A stretch of 64,000 nt of DNA from Ogataea parapolymorpha DL-1 (Eukaryota > Ascomycota > Pichiomycetes > Pichiales > Pichiaceae). Positions 22,356 to 31,386 of the stretch are shown one piece after another. The notes under the pieces are model-generated. The model was not told where the DNA came from and did no database searches. It was given only the letters and a program-made list of their open reading frames with translations. Where the stretch lies: positions 496,001-560,000 of the forward strand of contig NC_027865.1 in the NCBI RefSeq assembly GCF_000187245.1, read 5' to 3'. Made by a program: the position numbers and the translations under genes. Every line of letters starts with the position of its first letter. Positions within the stretch are counted from its first letter, which is position 1.

Positions 22356-25259
22356 TCACCACCGGCTGTTTCCTCTATTAGGCCGTCTTTGGAACTCGTT
22401 GTAATACTGACCTTGGTTCTGTCTCTGTCCGTAGCCTTGGTAATTGTTGTAGTTTGCATTGTTGTAATTCTGATTGTTGTAGTTGTTGTAACCACGATTG
22501 TAGCCTTGATTGTAGTTGTTGTATCCCTGGTTTTGGTAATTATTGTATCCCTGATTCTGGTAATTATTATATCCCTGGTTCTGATAACTATTTTGTGCCG
22601 GAGGCTGATAAGCCTGACTTTGAGCCTGCTCCTGATACATGTGGATGAAACTTTTGTATCCGCCAACACGCATCGTATACATTGTGTCTCCATGAGGGCC
22701 AATATGAGGCTTGTAGTCGATGTCGTTCCTGGCTTGGAAGTTCCTATTGTTTCTGTAAAACTTGTTGGAGCTGTACACGATCTGGTCCTTATCCTGCTGC
22801 GTCAAAAGTTTCAGATGAGGTCTATACCCGGCCAAAAGCATGGACTTACTGTTCACCTTGGCTGGCAATCTATACTCCATGGCCAAATAAGTATCGTTAG
22901 AGATATCGAAATATTGATCTGTCGCCACGTCCAGTTCATATTTAAGTGTTCCCTTGGGGTCGAATTTGTCCATGATGAACACCTTTCCTGCCAATCCGGT
23001 TTTGCGAGCATGAATGTATATCTCCTCCTTGTTTTTCGTTTCGTAAAACTTCAAGAACTTATCAAAGTACTTGTTTTTGCGACCTAGAAATAGCACCTCA
23101 TTGCGGTTGGTATTGCGTTCGATTTCATACTCGGTCAGCTCGGAGTACTTTTCGCGCACTGTCTTGAGCAAACGAGTCTCGTCAATAAATGGAAGCAAGC
23201 ATATGCCCTGCCAGGCCATTTTGGCACCATTCATATCGATTTTGAAATCCGTAGGATAGAAGTCAATGATTTCTGAATGAGGCTCAGACATCAGAGGTCT
23301 GAAAACCTCCGGGAGATTGTGGCCTGATGCAGCAGGAAGAACACTCATCAATTGCTCAAATGGCCTAAAAGGTGTTCCCTGTTTAAATTCAACTTTGATA
23401 TCAGACAGATTTGTGAAATCAGCAGCAAATGGGGCATAATGGTACGGATAGTACCAGTTCCACGAGGGACATCCTTGGAAATAGTACAATAGTGCCCAGG
23501 ATATTCCCTCAACATAGCATCGAACCATGTCTTTTCTGATCTTTTCTATTTCCTCGGCATCGGTGGTCTCAAACTTCTGCTGGTAATATCTTGTTTTGTA
23601 GCCCGGTTCCCAGAGACGGATAGAGTCAGTCGTATCTATCACTTCAGCATCTGACTGCTCAGAGTCGGAGTTGAAGGCAGCCGACGCCGATCTCTTTTTC
23701 TCAGAAACATCAATCGGTTCCTGCTCCTCAATCTCGGCTTCTTTGACAACGCTTACAGCGCTGGCGTTTCCGTTAGCTTCAGTATTATTGAACAACGCCT
23801 TTTTGAGAATATCTGCAACATTCTTGTTTGCAGCGTTGGCTTTGGAAATAGTGTTGATGTTTTGAACGATCTCGCTGTTCGTCATCTTCAATCCTCCAGC
23901 GGTCTCGCCTGTTGTTAGACTTGTCAGAGTCATATTTTGTGTAGGCATTATTGGTGCTTTTTCCTTGCCCTTGGTGACCGTTTTGAGTAGCTGGTTCTTA
24001 ACGGCGTTAGTCTGTTCCCGTTCCAACTTACGCCGTTTGTCGTTCTCTTCTCTGCGTCTCTCGCCTTCATACCGCTTACGGAAAATTTCGTCTTCCTTTT
24101 GCGCCAAATGGCTCATCAGAGTTTCAACACCTTCCAAATTAAGCTTTCCATCACAGGTCAAGTAATCTTTCATGCTTGGCAAAACACGTTTCCAAATGTC
24201 CACGAGGATGTCGATACCGTTGTCTCGAACGTCTAAAGACGGCAAATGTGGCAAGAAATCGTTACCAACAAAGAAACACATGAAAACCCAGTCGTCAATG
24301 GCACGTTCCAGATCAAAATTGAATGACAAGCGAGGGATGTTTAACTCAACTTCGAGATATTCTCGTAATATGCTCACATGAAGCCACAAAAACGGCTTTT
24401 TCTGATCTGCAGCCAAAAGTCTCTGTCGCGTGGCTTCGTCCATGTTCACTTGATCGGCTAGTTTCAGCTGTCTTTGAGCTTGGTCCTTTGCAAACACGTC
24501 CTCACGGAGAACTTTGAAATGAGGTTCGTGGGTGGCCAGACCCAGGAAAATCAAATCGGCATCCAATCCATAGATGCAATGTGTGGTGTTCGGGTTGTAT
24601 TCTGGGTCCGATCTCTGAGATCTGATAAAGTTCATGATCTTGTGCTCTCCTTCTCCAGGCACTGTGGCGTCACTGATAATCACTTGCAAGCTTGCCCATC
24701 CAGGATCGTTGGCAAGTTTGTATGCCACCCAGTATCGAAGCGAACGCGCAAGAATATCCATGAACGGTGTGCCAGGAGTAATCGAGTTTGAGTCCCACGA
24801 TTTCTTTCCCTTGATAGCGAGGTCTATTTCCTCACCTCGCATTTCTCTCTCCTGAATCTGCCGTTCCAACTCCTCCTGTGCCAGGGCCGCATCTCTGGCC
24901 GAACGGAACCGTCTAGACCGCTGCTGGTTCATCTTTGCACGAGGAGCAACGCCGTCAACGGCGATCATGAGCAATTTACGTGGACGAGCCATATTGAGCA
25001 CACGATCCGTGTATCTGAAAATCTCCACCATCATCTCTGCTTCCGTTTCTGGAGGGGGCTTATTTTCTGGGTGGGAACACGGGTGAACAATACCGTTCAT
25101 GTCCAAATACAGATTATCCAGCTCTCCATTAGGATTCGGATTGGAGTACTGGACGGGCTGTTCCACATCACCCACCACTATTGGCTCTTCTTCTATCACC
25201 GGTGAGATAATTTTGGGATATTTACGCGAAAGCCATCTGAAAAGCGCAGGAACACCCAT
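22356..25259 (-). CDS. RAT1: Nuclear 5'-3' exoribonuclease Rat1/Xrn2
   Basis: A 967-residue XRN-family exonuclease, the nuclear enzyme that trims rRNA and snoRNA precursors and drives torpedo termination of RNA polymerase II. The N-terminus MGVPALFRWLSRKYPKII is the invariant XRN start. The catalytic acidic residues lie in LYLDMNGIVHPCSHPENKPPPETEAEMM, GEGEHKIMNFIRSQ and YGLDADLIFLGLATHEPHF. A second conserved block follows (about 620-870, YYFQGCPSWNWYYPYHYAPFAADF). The extreme C-terminus (about 890-967) is a low-complexity Asn/Gln/Tyr/Gly tail containing a near-perfect 8-residue repeat. Residues 400-560 form a charged linker with EKKRSAS, probably carrying the nuclear localisation signal. 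Confidence 0.97.
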   Translation of the reverse strand: MGVPALFRWLSRKYPKIISPVIEEEPIVVGDVEQPVQYSNPNPNGELDNLYLDMNGIVHPCSHPENKPPPETEAEMMVEIFRYTDRVLNMARPRKLLMIAVDGVAPRAKMNQQRSRRFRSARDAALAQEELERQIQEREMRGEEIDLAIKGKKSWDSNSITPGTPFMDILARSLRYWVAYKLANDPGWASLQVIISDATVPGEGEHKIMNFIRSQRSDPEYNPNTTHCIYGLDADLIFLGLATHEPHFKVLREDVFAKDQAQRQLKLADQVNMDEATRQRLLAADQKKPFLWLHVSILREYLEVELNIPRLSFNFDLERAIDDWVFMCFFVGNDFLPHLPSLDVRDNGIDILVDIWKRVLPSMKDYLTCDGKLNLEGVETLMSHLAQKEDEIFRKRYEGERRREENDKRRKLEREQTNAVKNQLLKTVTKGKEKAPIMPTQNMTLTSLTTGETAGGLKMTNSEIVQNINTISKANAANKNVADILKKALFNNTEANGNASAVSVVKEAEIEEQEPIDVSEKKRSASAAFNSDSEQSDAEVIDTTDSIRLWEPGYKTRYYQQKFETTDAEEIEKIRKDMVRCYVEGISWALLYYFQGCPSWNWYYPYHYAPFAADFTNLSDIKVEFKQGTPFRPFEQLMSVLPAASGHNLPEVFRPLMSEPHSEIIDFYPTDFKIDMNGAKMAWQGICLLPFIDETRLLKTVREKYSELTEYEIERNTNRNEVLFLGRKNKYFDKFLKFYETKNKEEIYIHARKTGLAGKVFIMDKFDPKGTLKYELDVATDQYFDISNDTYLAMEYRLPAKVNSKSMLLAGYRPHLKLLTQQDKDQIVYSSNKFYRNNRNFQARNDIDYKPHIGPHGDTMYTMRVGGYKSFIHMYQEQAQSQAYQPPAQNSYQNQGYNNYQNQGYNNYQNQGYNNYNQGYNRGYNNYNNQNYNNANYNNYQGYGQRQNQGQYYNEFQRRPNRGNSRW
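22521..22592 (-). repeat. 24-bp tandem repeat coding the Rat1 NYQNQGYN tail
   Basis: Three adjacent 24-bp units begin at 22521, 22545 and 22569, each starting RTATCCCTGRTT on the plus strand, and encode three copies of NYQNQGYN. Degenerate GYNNYN units continue on the side towards the stop codon. Tandem coding repeats like this commonly vary in copy number between strains. Confidence 0.8.
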
Positions 25260-25357
25260 ATTGACTTCTTTGTGATAATTTTTTAAAAATTCAATTAATT
25301 TTATATATGATTATCTCAGCCAGATAAATAAAGAGGGGACGACGATCATATAGTGCC

Positions 25358-26863
25358 ATGATCCGAATAAAAAATACAAAACGGCTACTCAGCACGGCGA
25401 AATCGTCTTTCATCCATGATTACTCCATTTTGCCCACCAGCATACAGTACCGATTGCCGTCAAAAGAGCATCCCGCGCTGTCTGATAATCATTCCAACAT
25501 CATTCGATACATTTTGGAAATGGGCGACATTGAAGGTTTTGACTGGCAAAAAAACCTGCAGATGTTCCAAAAGTACCCGATGATGACTACGAAGAGACTT
25601 GAAAAACGCACGAAAAGACCCTCGAATGTCAGAATGCTCTCGTCTGACTTTATCGAGGACTCGTTGTACAACCCCTCCTACGGCTATTTTGCGAAGCAGG
25701 CAACCATTTTCCAGCATGACGAGCCTATCGTGTACAAAGAACTCAGTGGTCAGGATGAGTTTATGCAAAAATGGATTTCTGCGTATGATCAATACGACCA
25801 AAAAATGGTGCCCACTCTAAAACATAGCAAGGAGAACCACTTCCAATTGACGAAGCCGTCGTTGCAATTATGGCACACCCCCACGGAGTTGTTCCAGCCG
25901 TATTACGGCGAGGCACTGGCGAGATATTTACTGGTGAATTACAAACTGAACCAGTATCCATACAACGATCTCACCATCTACGAAATAGGAGGAGGAAATG
26001 GAACGCTCATGACCAACATTCTAGACTTTATACAGAGAACACAGCCAGAGGTCTACGAGCGCACAAGATACAACATCGTGGAGATCTCGTCGCGTTTATT
26101 CGACAAGCAAATAAAGAACAAGAGCAAACATAGCCACAAGGTGCACCTCATCAACCAGTCTGTTCTCGACTGGAACAAGCCTGTGATCGAGCCGTGTTTT
26201 GTTGTGGCGCTCGAGGTGTTTGATAATTTGGCACACGATGTGGTTCGCTACGATATTAACACCAATCAGCCATATCAGGGATACGTGGTGATTGATGAGA
26301 ACAATGACTTCAAAGAGGTGTTTTCACCTGAACTGAACCCATGGACCAAGCATTTTTTGAATCTTCGTGAACAGAGCAAATGCGCGGTGTCATCACTGAA
26401 AAATCATCCTCTCAACCAGCACAAACTGTTACAACAGCTAAAAAATGCATTCTACCCTTTGAGAAATAATTTGTCGGACCCTGAATTTGTGCCAACCAGA
26501 CTACTAAAATTATTCGAGATATTAAAAAAATACTTCCCCAACCATCAGCTGGTGTCGTCGGACTTTTCAAGTTTCGACAACACCGTCCCGGGCTATTGCT
26601 CGCCGTTGGTCCAGACGATGCACAAAGACAGGATGGTCAATGTCGACAGCTACATGGTGAACCAGGGGTATTTTGACATCATGTTCCCTACTAATTTTGA
26701 CGTGATGAGCGAGCTGTACCGGTTGGTGGTTGGCAAACTATGCAACACCAGCACCCATGCAGATTTTCTGAGCGTGTGGGCAGATACAGAGGTCACAACC
26801 ACGAAAAGTGGAGAGAACCCAATGCTCGATCTATATTCTAACGCATCATTTCTGTACAGTTGA
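25358..26863 (+). CDS. MidA/NDUFAF7-family mitochondrial SAM-dependent methyltransferase
   Basis: A 501-residue protein with an N-terminal mitochondrial leader (MIRIKNTKRLLSTAKSSF). The core matches the MidA/DUF185 family: the SSDFIEDSLYNPSYGYFAKQA block near 95-115, TPTELFQPYYGEALARYLLV, and the SAM-binding motif TIYEIGGGNGTLMTNILDF near 210. NDUFAF7 methylates an arginine of NDUFS2 during early assembly of complex I. The equivalent S. cerevisiae protein (YKL162C) persists although that yeast lacks complex I, so the target here is only inferred. It is divergent from RAT1 with 98 bp between starts. Confidence 0.8.
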   Translation: MIRIKNTKRLLSTAKSSFIHDYSILPTSIQYRLPSKEHPALSDNHSNIIRYILEMGDIEGFDWQKNLQMFQKYPMMTTKRLEKRTKRPSNVRMLSSDFIEDSLYNPSYGYFAKQATIFQHDEPIVYKELSGQDEFMQKWISAYDQYDQKMVPTLKHSKENHFQLTKPSLQLWHTPTELFQPYYGEALARYLLVNYKLNQYPYNDLTIYEIGGGNGTLMTNILDFIQRTQPEVYERTRYNIVEISSRLFDKQIKNKSKHSHKVHLINQSVLDWNKPVIEPCFVVALEVFDNLAHDVVRYDINTNQPYQGYVVIDENNDFKEVFSPELNPWTKHFLNLREQSKCAVSSLKNHPLNQHKLLQQLKNAFYPLRNNLSDPEFVPTRLLKLFEILKKYFPNHQLVSSDFSSFDNTVPGYCSPLVQTMHKDRMVNVDSYMVNQGYFDIMFPTNFDVMSELYRLVVGKLCNTSTHADFLSVWADTEVTTTKSGENPMLDLYSNASFLYS

Positions 26864-27042
26864 TAAAAGTCAAAACGGGCAATAGTTTTTTTTTTCCTTA
26901 TTTTTTTCATGAATATGCACAATTACGTCTTAAGAAGTAAAAATATGTTCATGAAAATATGCATCATACTTACAAGCCTTTTCTTTTAAAGCCTAAACGG
27001 TAGCCCAGTAAAAAAAGAGTTATTTTTTTTCACACGATCATT

Positions 27043-28695
27043 ATGGGGAAATCTTTCTTTACCAATACGACTGAGTGCAAGGACTTGTCCTCTCAAACGT
27101 CGTCCGACTCCAGCAGCAACGGGTTCTTCTCTGCTACCGATAGCTACTTACCCCAAAGAAAGTTGAAATCCAGACATGTGCAGCTCATAGCCATTGGAGG
27201 ATCCATTGGAACGGGTTTGTTTGTCACGATTGGAACCGGACTGGTCCGCGGAGGCCCCGGCTCTCTTCTTATTGCCTTCACTTTTTGGACAGTCATCATT
27301 TTAATGTTGACCACGGCCATCGGTGAAATCGTCTGCTATTTGCCGACAGCATCTCCATTCATCGAAATGGCAGGACGTGCAGTGGATGAAGCTGCTGAAT
27401 TCGCAAGTGGATGGAACTTCTTCCTTGTGGAGGCGCTCTACATCCCGTTTGAGATCACTGCCTGCAACACCATGGTGCATTTCTGGAGAAGCGACTACTC
27501 TCCAGGCATCGCTTTTGCAATCCAAATTGTACTTTACATTGCATTCAATATCTGGACTGTGAGATGGTACGGAGAGAGCGAGTTCATTCTTTCGATCACC
27601 AAGCTGATTCTGGCGATTGGACTGTTGCTTTTCACATTTATCGTGATGGTGGGAGGAAATCCGCAGCACGATGTATTTGGCTTCCGAAACTTCAACATTT
27701 CACCATTTGCAGAGTATGTGACCACTGGATCCCTTGGAAAGTTTGAAGGGTGGCTCGCAGCCTGGGCTAAAGCAGGGTTTGTGTGTGTTGGACCGGAATA
27801 TCTCTCCATGGTTGCTGGAGAGGCCAGTAACCCACGCAAGACAATGAGGACAGCTTTCAAGACAGTCATTTACAGACTGGCCATCTTTTATATCGGTGGC
27901 TCGCTATCTGTCGGCATCCTGGTCGCCTGCAACAACCCGCAACTTATCGCTTCTGTTACCAGTGGAAAAACCGACGCTTCCGCATCGCCATACGTCATCG
28001 CCATTCAAAACCTCAATATTAAGATTCTACCGCATATCATCAACGTTGTGATCATCCTCAGTGCATTCTCTGCTGGTAACTCATATTATTACTGTGCATC
28101 TCGTCAACTTTATTCTCTTGCGAAACGTGGATTTGCTCCACGGTTCCTTTGTTTGTGCAACGGCAACGGCATACCTATTTTCTCTGTTGCCGTCACCACC
28201 GTTTTCGCTCTTTTATCACTCTTGCAACTTGGAAGAAGCTCTGCCGTTGTGCTGAACTGGATCGTGAATCTCTGTACTGGCGCGCAACTCATCAACTACG
28301 GCTGGATGACCATCACCTACATTGGGTTCTATAGGGCTGTGCAAGCACAGGGCGTCGACAGACGCTCTCTGCCATATAGATCATGGTTCCAACCGTACTC
28401 GATCTATATTGTCACGTTCTTCGTGTGGATCCAGATCTTCGTCATTGGATACACCGTCTTCCTGCCCGGCTGGTGGCAGGTGTCTGACTTCCTCTTCTAC
28501 TACCTGATGATCTTTGTCAACATCGGACTGTTTGTCTTCTGGAAGCTTTTCAAACGCACAAAATTCATCAAGTCCCAGGACGTCGACTTAGTGTCGGGCT
28601 TGGAAGAGGTCGAAGCCCATGAAATGGCCATTGCTCTAGAGAAGGATACCCAGAGCGACAAATGGTACGACACTGCGCTTTCGTGGATACTGTAG
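27043..28695 (+). CDS. AGP2-like amino acid/polyamine/carnitine permease of the plasma membrane
   Basis: A 550-residue APC-superfamily (yeast amino-acid transporter) permease with about 12 membrane helices. Helix 1 carries the substrate-binding IAIGGSIGTGLFVTIGTGL motif. The segment FASGWNFFLVEALYIPFEITACNTMVHFWRSDYSPGIAF and the later GRFEGWLAAWAKAGFVCVGPEYLSMVAGEASNPRKTMRTAF region resemble Agp2 more than Gap1 or Dip5. Agp2 is both a low-affinity transporter and a plasma-membrane regulator of polyamine and carnitine uptake. The substrate here is inferred. The cytosolic N-terminus is serine-rich and contains lysines suitable for ubiquitin-dependent turnover. Confidence 0.8.
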   Translation: MGKSFFTNTTECKDLSSQTSSDSSSNGFFSATDSYLPQRKLKSRHVQLIAIGGSIGTGLFVTIGTGLVRGGPGSLLIAFTFWTVIILMLTTAIGEIVCYLPTASPFIEMAGRAVDEAAEFASGWNFFLVEALYIPFEITACNTMVHFWRSDYSPGIAFAIQIVLYIAFNIWTVRWYGESEFILSITKLILAIGLLLFTFIVMVGGNPQHDVFGFRNFNISPFAEYVTTGSLGKFEGWLAAWAKAGFVCVGPEYLSMVAGEASNPRKTMRTAFKTVIYRLAIFYIGGSLSVGILVACNNPQLIASVTSGKTDASASPYVIAIQNLNIKILPHIINVVIILSAFSAGNSYYYCASRQLYSLAKRGFAPRFLCLCNGNGIPIFSVAVTTVFALLSLLQLGRSSAVVLNWIVNLCTGAQLINYGWMTITYIGFYRAVQAQGVDRRSLPYRSWFQPYSIYIVTFFVWIQIFVIGYTVFLPGWWQVSDFLFYYLMIFVNIGLFVFWKLFKRTKFIKSQDVDLVSGLEEVEAHEMAIALEKDTQSDKWYDTALSWIL

Positions 28696-28746
28696 TTTGA
28701 TTACAAATTCATAGATTATTCTAGATAAGTATTTTTCCTGTTTTTG

Positions 28747-28754
28747 TTCCAGAA
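28747..28754 (+). promoter_or_regulatory. Heat shock element-like site upstream of the Hsp20-domain gene
   Basis: TTCCAGAA is a perfect tail-to-tail pair of nGAAn half-sites; a weak third match (ATC for TTC) follows. It lies 37 bp upstream of the TATA box and 95 bp before the ATG. The spacing is what Hsf1 promoters show, but eight bases can arise by chance. Confidence 0.35.
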
Positions 28755-28790
28755 AAATCTGGGTCAAGATCTTGGCTGTGCTCGCTTAAG

Positions 28791-28797
28791 TATAAAG
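28791..28797 (+). promoter_or_regulatory. TATA box of the Hsp20-domain gene
   Basis: TATAAAG lies 51 bp before the ATG at 28842, in a 146-bp gap after the permease gene. Confidence 0.45.
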
Positions 28798-28841
28798 CCT
28801 TGCCCCCAAAGCCTTCTTTGTAATCAACCTTCTTCTTATCA

Positions 28842-29501
28842 ATGCTTCTGATTTCTCCACAGCTTTGCAACTATGCTAACTACCCTGTGTTTAGTGTTCA
28901 GCGTCGTGTGACGCCCGCTATCCACAGACTTGAGGATGACAACAACTACTATGTGGTATTTGAACAGACATGTCAAAGACCCTTCTTTGAGGACTACGAG
29001 TTTGAGATCCGTGGCAGAAAGCTGCTTGTGAGCTGTGACAAGGATGACTTCTATAAAGTGCTCGACATGCCCGATGACGCAGATTTGAGACGCGATATAG
29101 ACCTGCGCTGGGTGAACGGCGCACTGCTGGTAGCCATTCCGAAAAGAAGACCAATCAGAATCTCCTTCAACGCCTTCGACGACTCGTTCACGACATCGCC
29201 TGTATCTGTTCGCAAAGGAAAACACAGCCGTTCCACAAAGAAACACACAGAGATCTTATCGGAGCCAGAGCAACCAGAACACGTGAAACGCATTCCTATC
29301 GAGACCCCGCAAGAAGAGAAGAAGCAGACAGTGTCCGAGTTAAGTAGGCCAAGTAGGCCAGTGGCACGTGTGCCGAGGGAAATCATACATCCAGAAGCAG
29401 ACCTGAAGAAAAATTATACCACTATGGAGCGTCACACAAGCCTCGCCCCAAAAACTTACTCGCCTACCATTGAGGACGTTGCCGATGAAGAATTTGCTTA
29501 A
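28842..29501 (+). CDS. Divergent alpha-crystallin (Hsp20)-domain protein
   Basis: A 219-residue protein that I cannot match to a named yeast gene. Residues about 22-105 have the beta-sandwich order of an alpha-crystallin domain. A VQRRVTPAIHRLEDDNNYYVVFEQ start is followed by YEFEIRGRKLLVSCDKDDFYKVLDMPDDADLRRDIDLRWVNGALLVAIPKR. The last part resembles the consensus F-x-R-x-F-x-LP-x-x-A-D-x-x-x-I-x-A-x-x-x-NG-V-L-x-I-x-x-P. The rest (about 110-219) is charged and disordered, ending in DVADEEFA, with no obvious IXI anchor. A small heat-shock-type chaperone or adaptor is plausible, and an HSE-like element and TATA box upstream agree with stress control. Fold assignment is by eye. Confidence 0.6.
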   Translation: MLLISPQLCNYANYPVFSVQRRVTPAIHRLEDDNNYYVVFEQTCQRPFFEDYEFEIRGRKLLVSCDKDDFYKVLDMPDDADLRRDIDLRWVNGALLVAIPKRRPIRISFNAFDDSFTTSPVSVRKGKHSRSTKKHTEILSEPEQPEHVKRIPIETPQEEKKQTVSELSRPSRPVARVPREIIHPEADLKKNYTTMERHTSLAPKTYSPTIEDVADEEFA

Positions 29502-29584
29502 TGATTAATTCTATTCAGCATGTACATTAATAATGGATTCATTCATGGTTTCTACAAATACCTAAACTGTAGAGGTCGTAGCTG

Positions 29585-30052
29585 TTAGCGTGCCACCGTT
29601 CCTGGCATGATATGGTCGTCAAACACGATCTGGAAAGCTGCGATAGACTCAGAAGTGTCAGCGCGGCTGGACTGATTGGAGATATCAGAAACCGTCCTTG
29701 ACAGCTCCGGCAACGCCATGGCCTGCACGGGAGAGCTCAATTGCCTAGGATAATAGCTTTGCACATCTGCTATCTTGCTGCCGTCTATTGACGACGATGG
29801 CCCATTTTCTGGCAGGTCGATACAGGTATTTATGGCAGAAAAAGGCTTAGCACGCGATTTCTGCACAGCGTTCATGCGAATCATGGGGCACAGTCTTGTC
29901 CTTTGAGGGCTTTCCTGCTCAAAGTCAGAGAAGTGCAATATTTCGACGTCAGCATTGTTTGAAACAAGCATCTTGCGCACTTTGTCAAACAGCCCCAGCG
30001 AAAAACCGTTTGCGATGGAATATAATATGCCCATATCGACAATCACAGACAT
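29585..30052 (-). CDS. Unknown 155-residue protein
   Basis: I do not recognise this protein. It starts MSVIVDMGILYSIANGFSLG, mildly hydrophobic, followed by LFDKVRKMLVSNNADVEIL, then a serine- and proline-rich, probably disordered stretch to the end. No catalytic motif is visible. Its ATG lies only 19 bp after the stop of the next gene on the same strand, in a different frame, with an in-frame TAA two codons upstream of the ATG. So it is not a simple frameshifted continuation. It may be a real small gene with its promoter inside its neighbour, or a wrongly joined exon. Confidence 0.45.
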   Translation of the reverse strand: MSVIVDMGILYSIANGFSLGLFDKVRKMLVSNNADVEILHFSDFEQESPQRTRLCPMIRMNAVQKSRAKPFSAINTCIDLPENGPSSSIDGSKIADVQSYYPRQLSSPVQAMALPELSRTVSDISNQSSRADTSESIAAFQIVFDDHIMPGTVAR

Positions 30053-30071
30053 AAATTAGGGACCCTTTCTT

Positions 30072-31244
30072 TTATGTACTAAAAATTTCTCCTCGGCCCG
30101 AAATTTCGGGCTTACTCAACACCGATGGGGCAAATGAAAACGCAACGCTGCTTTGCCTCACTATGATTGGCGTGGTCGACTCGCTGCTGAATATGCTGTC
30201 CTTGCACCCAATATAGTCGGCCATTTCGCGCTCGTCCATCGCCGAGGACTCGGCCGTCGAAATCGAGCTCCAGTCAGAAGCCATGCTGTTGCTGTCGCTA
30301 TCGTCTGTGCTGACGTAATCAGAGAGAATCGAATCGAGCAGGCTTTCCTTGCGTGCATGCGTTGCGGTTGGTTTGGCTAGCTGTGCGATGCTGAGCTTGA
30401 GATGGATGCGCTTGGCGACGGTCGACTTGAGATAGCTGGTCCACAGCGCGATTAGGTCGTCGTGGCCTGGATCGATCAGGTTCTCCTGGCTTTTTCTGAT
30501 AAGCCTGTCCATGGCAGCTTTTCTTTGCGAGTCGGTGACGCTGGATGGACGAGACAGTTTTTGGACAGTGTTTGTGCGGTTTAGTTGTGGAGTCTCTGGG
30601 CGTGTTATTGGCAACGAAATCGTGATTGATTCAGTCTTTGTGTGCTTCTTGCGGCCGCCAAACACTCGCCGTTGACGGATGTTACGCCATTTCTGGGCGG
30701 TGCGTCTCTTAAATTTGCGGACCAGCTGTCTGAGCATTGTCAGCCATCCGACCTTGCGTTTGACGGCATTTGATCTTCTAAGAGTGCCCGTGGACTTGAC
30801 TGACCTGGTGGTCAGCTGCCGGCGCAGAGACGATTGTCTAGACGGCTCGAATGGGGCCACTGCGCTCTTGGAAGATGCAGTGGACTTGTTTCGAGCGAGA
30901 TTCGAGTGGCTGGACGGTGCACTCTCGTAGCCCTCCATGAGCTGCTGGAGCAGCTGGCTGTTGCGAACGCTCTGCGAACCGTCTACTCCCCAGGTAGATG
31001 TCAATGTGACGTGTTTACTGGAGCGCATGGAGGATCTGGAGCGCAGGTATGGATTATCAAAAATAGTGGTCACACTGGAGGTGGTTTTTTTGTGTGTGTG
31101 CAGAGCATGGACTGACTGGTCGTACTTTGAGGAGCTGACACTTTGGGCGTCGTTGATCAGCGCTTTCCGGTTGTCAGCGAGCATTTCTGAGGCTACAGTA
31201 TCGTAGCTGGAGTCAGAACGGCTTGTATGGTCAACTTCAATCAT
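30072..31244 (-). CDS. Unknown serine-rich protein with a basic amphipathic segment
   Basis: A 390-residue protein, rich in serine, threonine and basic residues, without a recognised domain. Two parts look structured. One is a strongly basic, tryptophan-containing segment at about 163-195 (KVGWLTMLRQLVRKFKRRT). It could form a membrane-binding amphipathic helix or bind an acidic phospholipid patch. The other is a short helical segment around 260-300 (DDLIALWTSYLKSTVAKRIHLKLSIAQ). Many RxxS/SxxS sites suggest heavy phosphorylation, as in bud-neck and cortical proteins, but that is inference. The last codons contain a 16-bp perfect palindrome (30096-30111). Confidence 0.65.
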   Translation of the reverse strand: MIEVDHTSRSDSSYDTVASEMLADNRKALINDAQSVSSSKYDQSVHALHTHKKTTSSVTTIFDNPYLRSRSSMRSSKHVTLTSTWGVDGSQSVRNSQLLQQLMEGYESAPSSHSNLARNKSTASSKSAVAPFEPSRQSSLRRQLTTRSVKSTGTLRRSNAVKRKVGWLTMLRQLVRKFKRRTAQKWRNIRQRRVFGGRKKHTKTESITISLPITRPETPQLNRTNTVQKLSRPSSVTDSQRKAAMDRLIRKSQENLIDPGHDDLIALWTSYLKSTVAKRIHLKLSIAQLAKPTATHARKESLLDSILSDYVSTDDSDSNSMASDWSSISTAESSAMDEREMADYIGCKDSIFSSESTTPIIVRQSSVAFSFAPSVLSKPEISGRGEIFST

Positions 31245-31386
31245 GGTGAAATTGGATGCAAAGCCTGAACGTCACAGTATTATATATATGGATGGCTGGT
31301 TTATCGTCTGAACACAGCCAGGAAAATTGCAACGGTTTTTCAAATTAAATAATTTTCTGCATTATTTTTATTATGACTGATTGAGT

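Noticed and set aside
22389..23087. 232-codon hydrophobic frame opposite the RAT1 tail
   Set aside because: Its valine/isoleucine-rich start is the reverse complement of the Asn/Gln/Tyr repeats of Rat1.
29585..31244. Fusion of the two unknown minus-strand frames by a frameshift
   Set aside because: The downstream frame has an in-frame TAA two codons before its ATG, so no single indel near the junction would join them cleanly, and no consistent splice pair was found.
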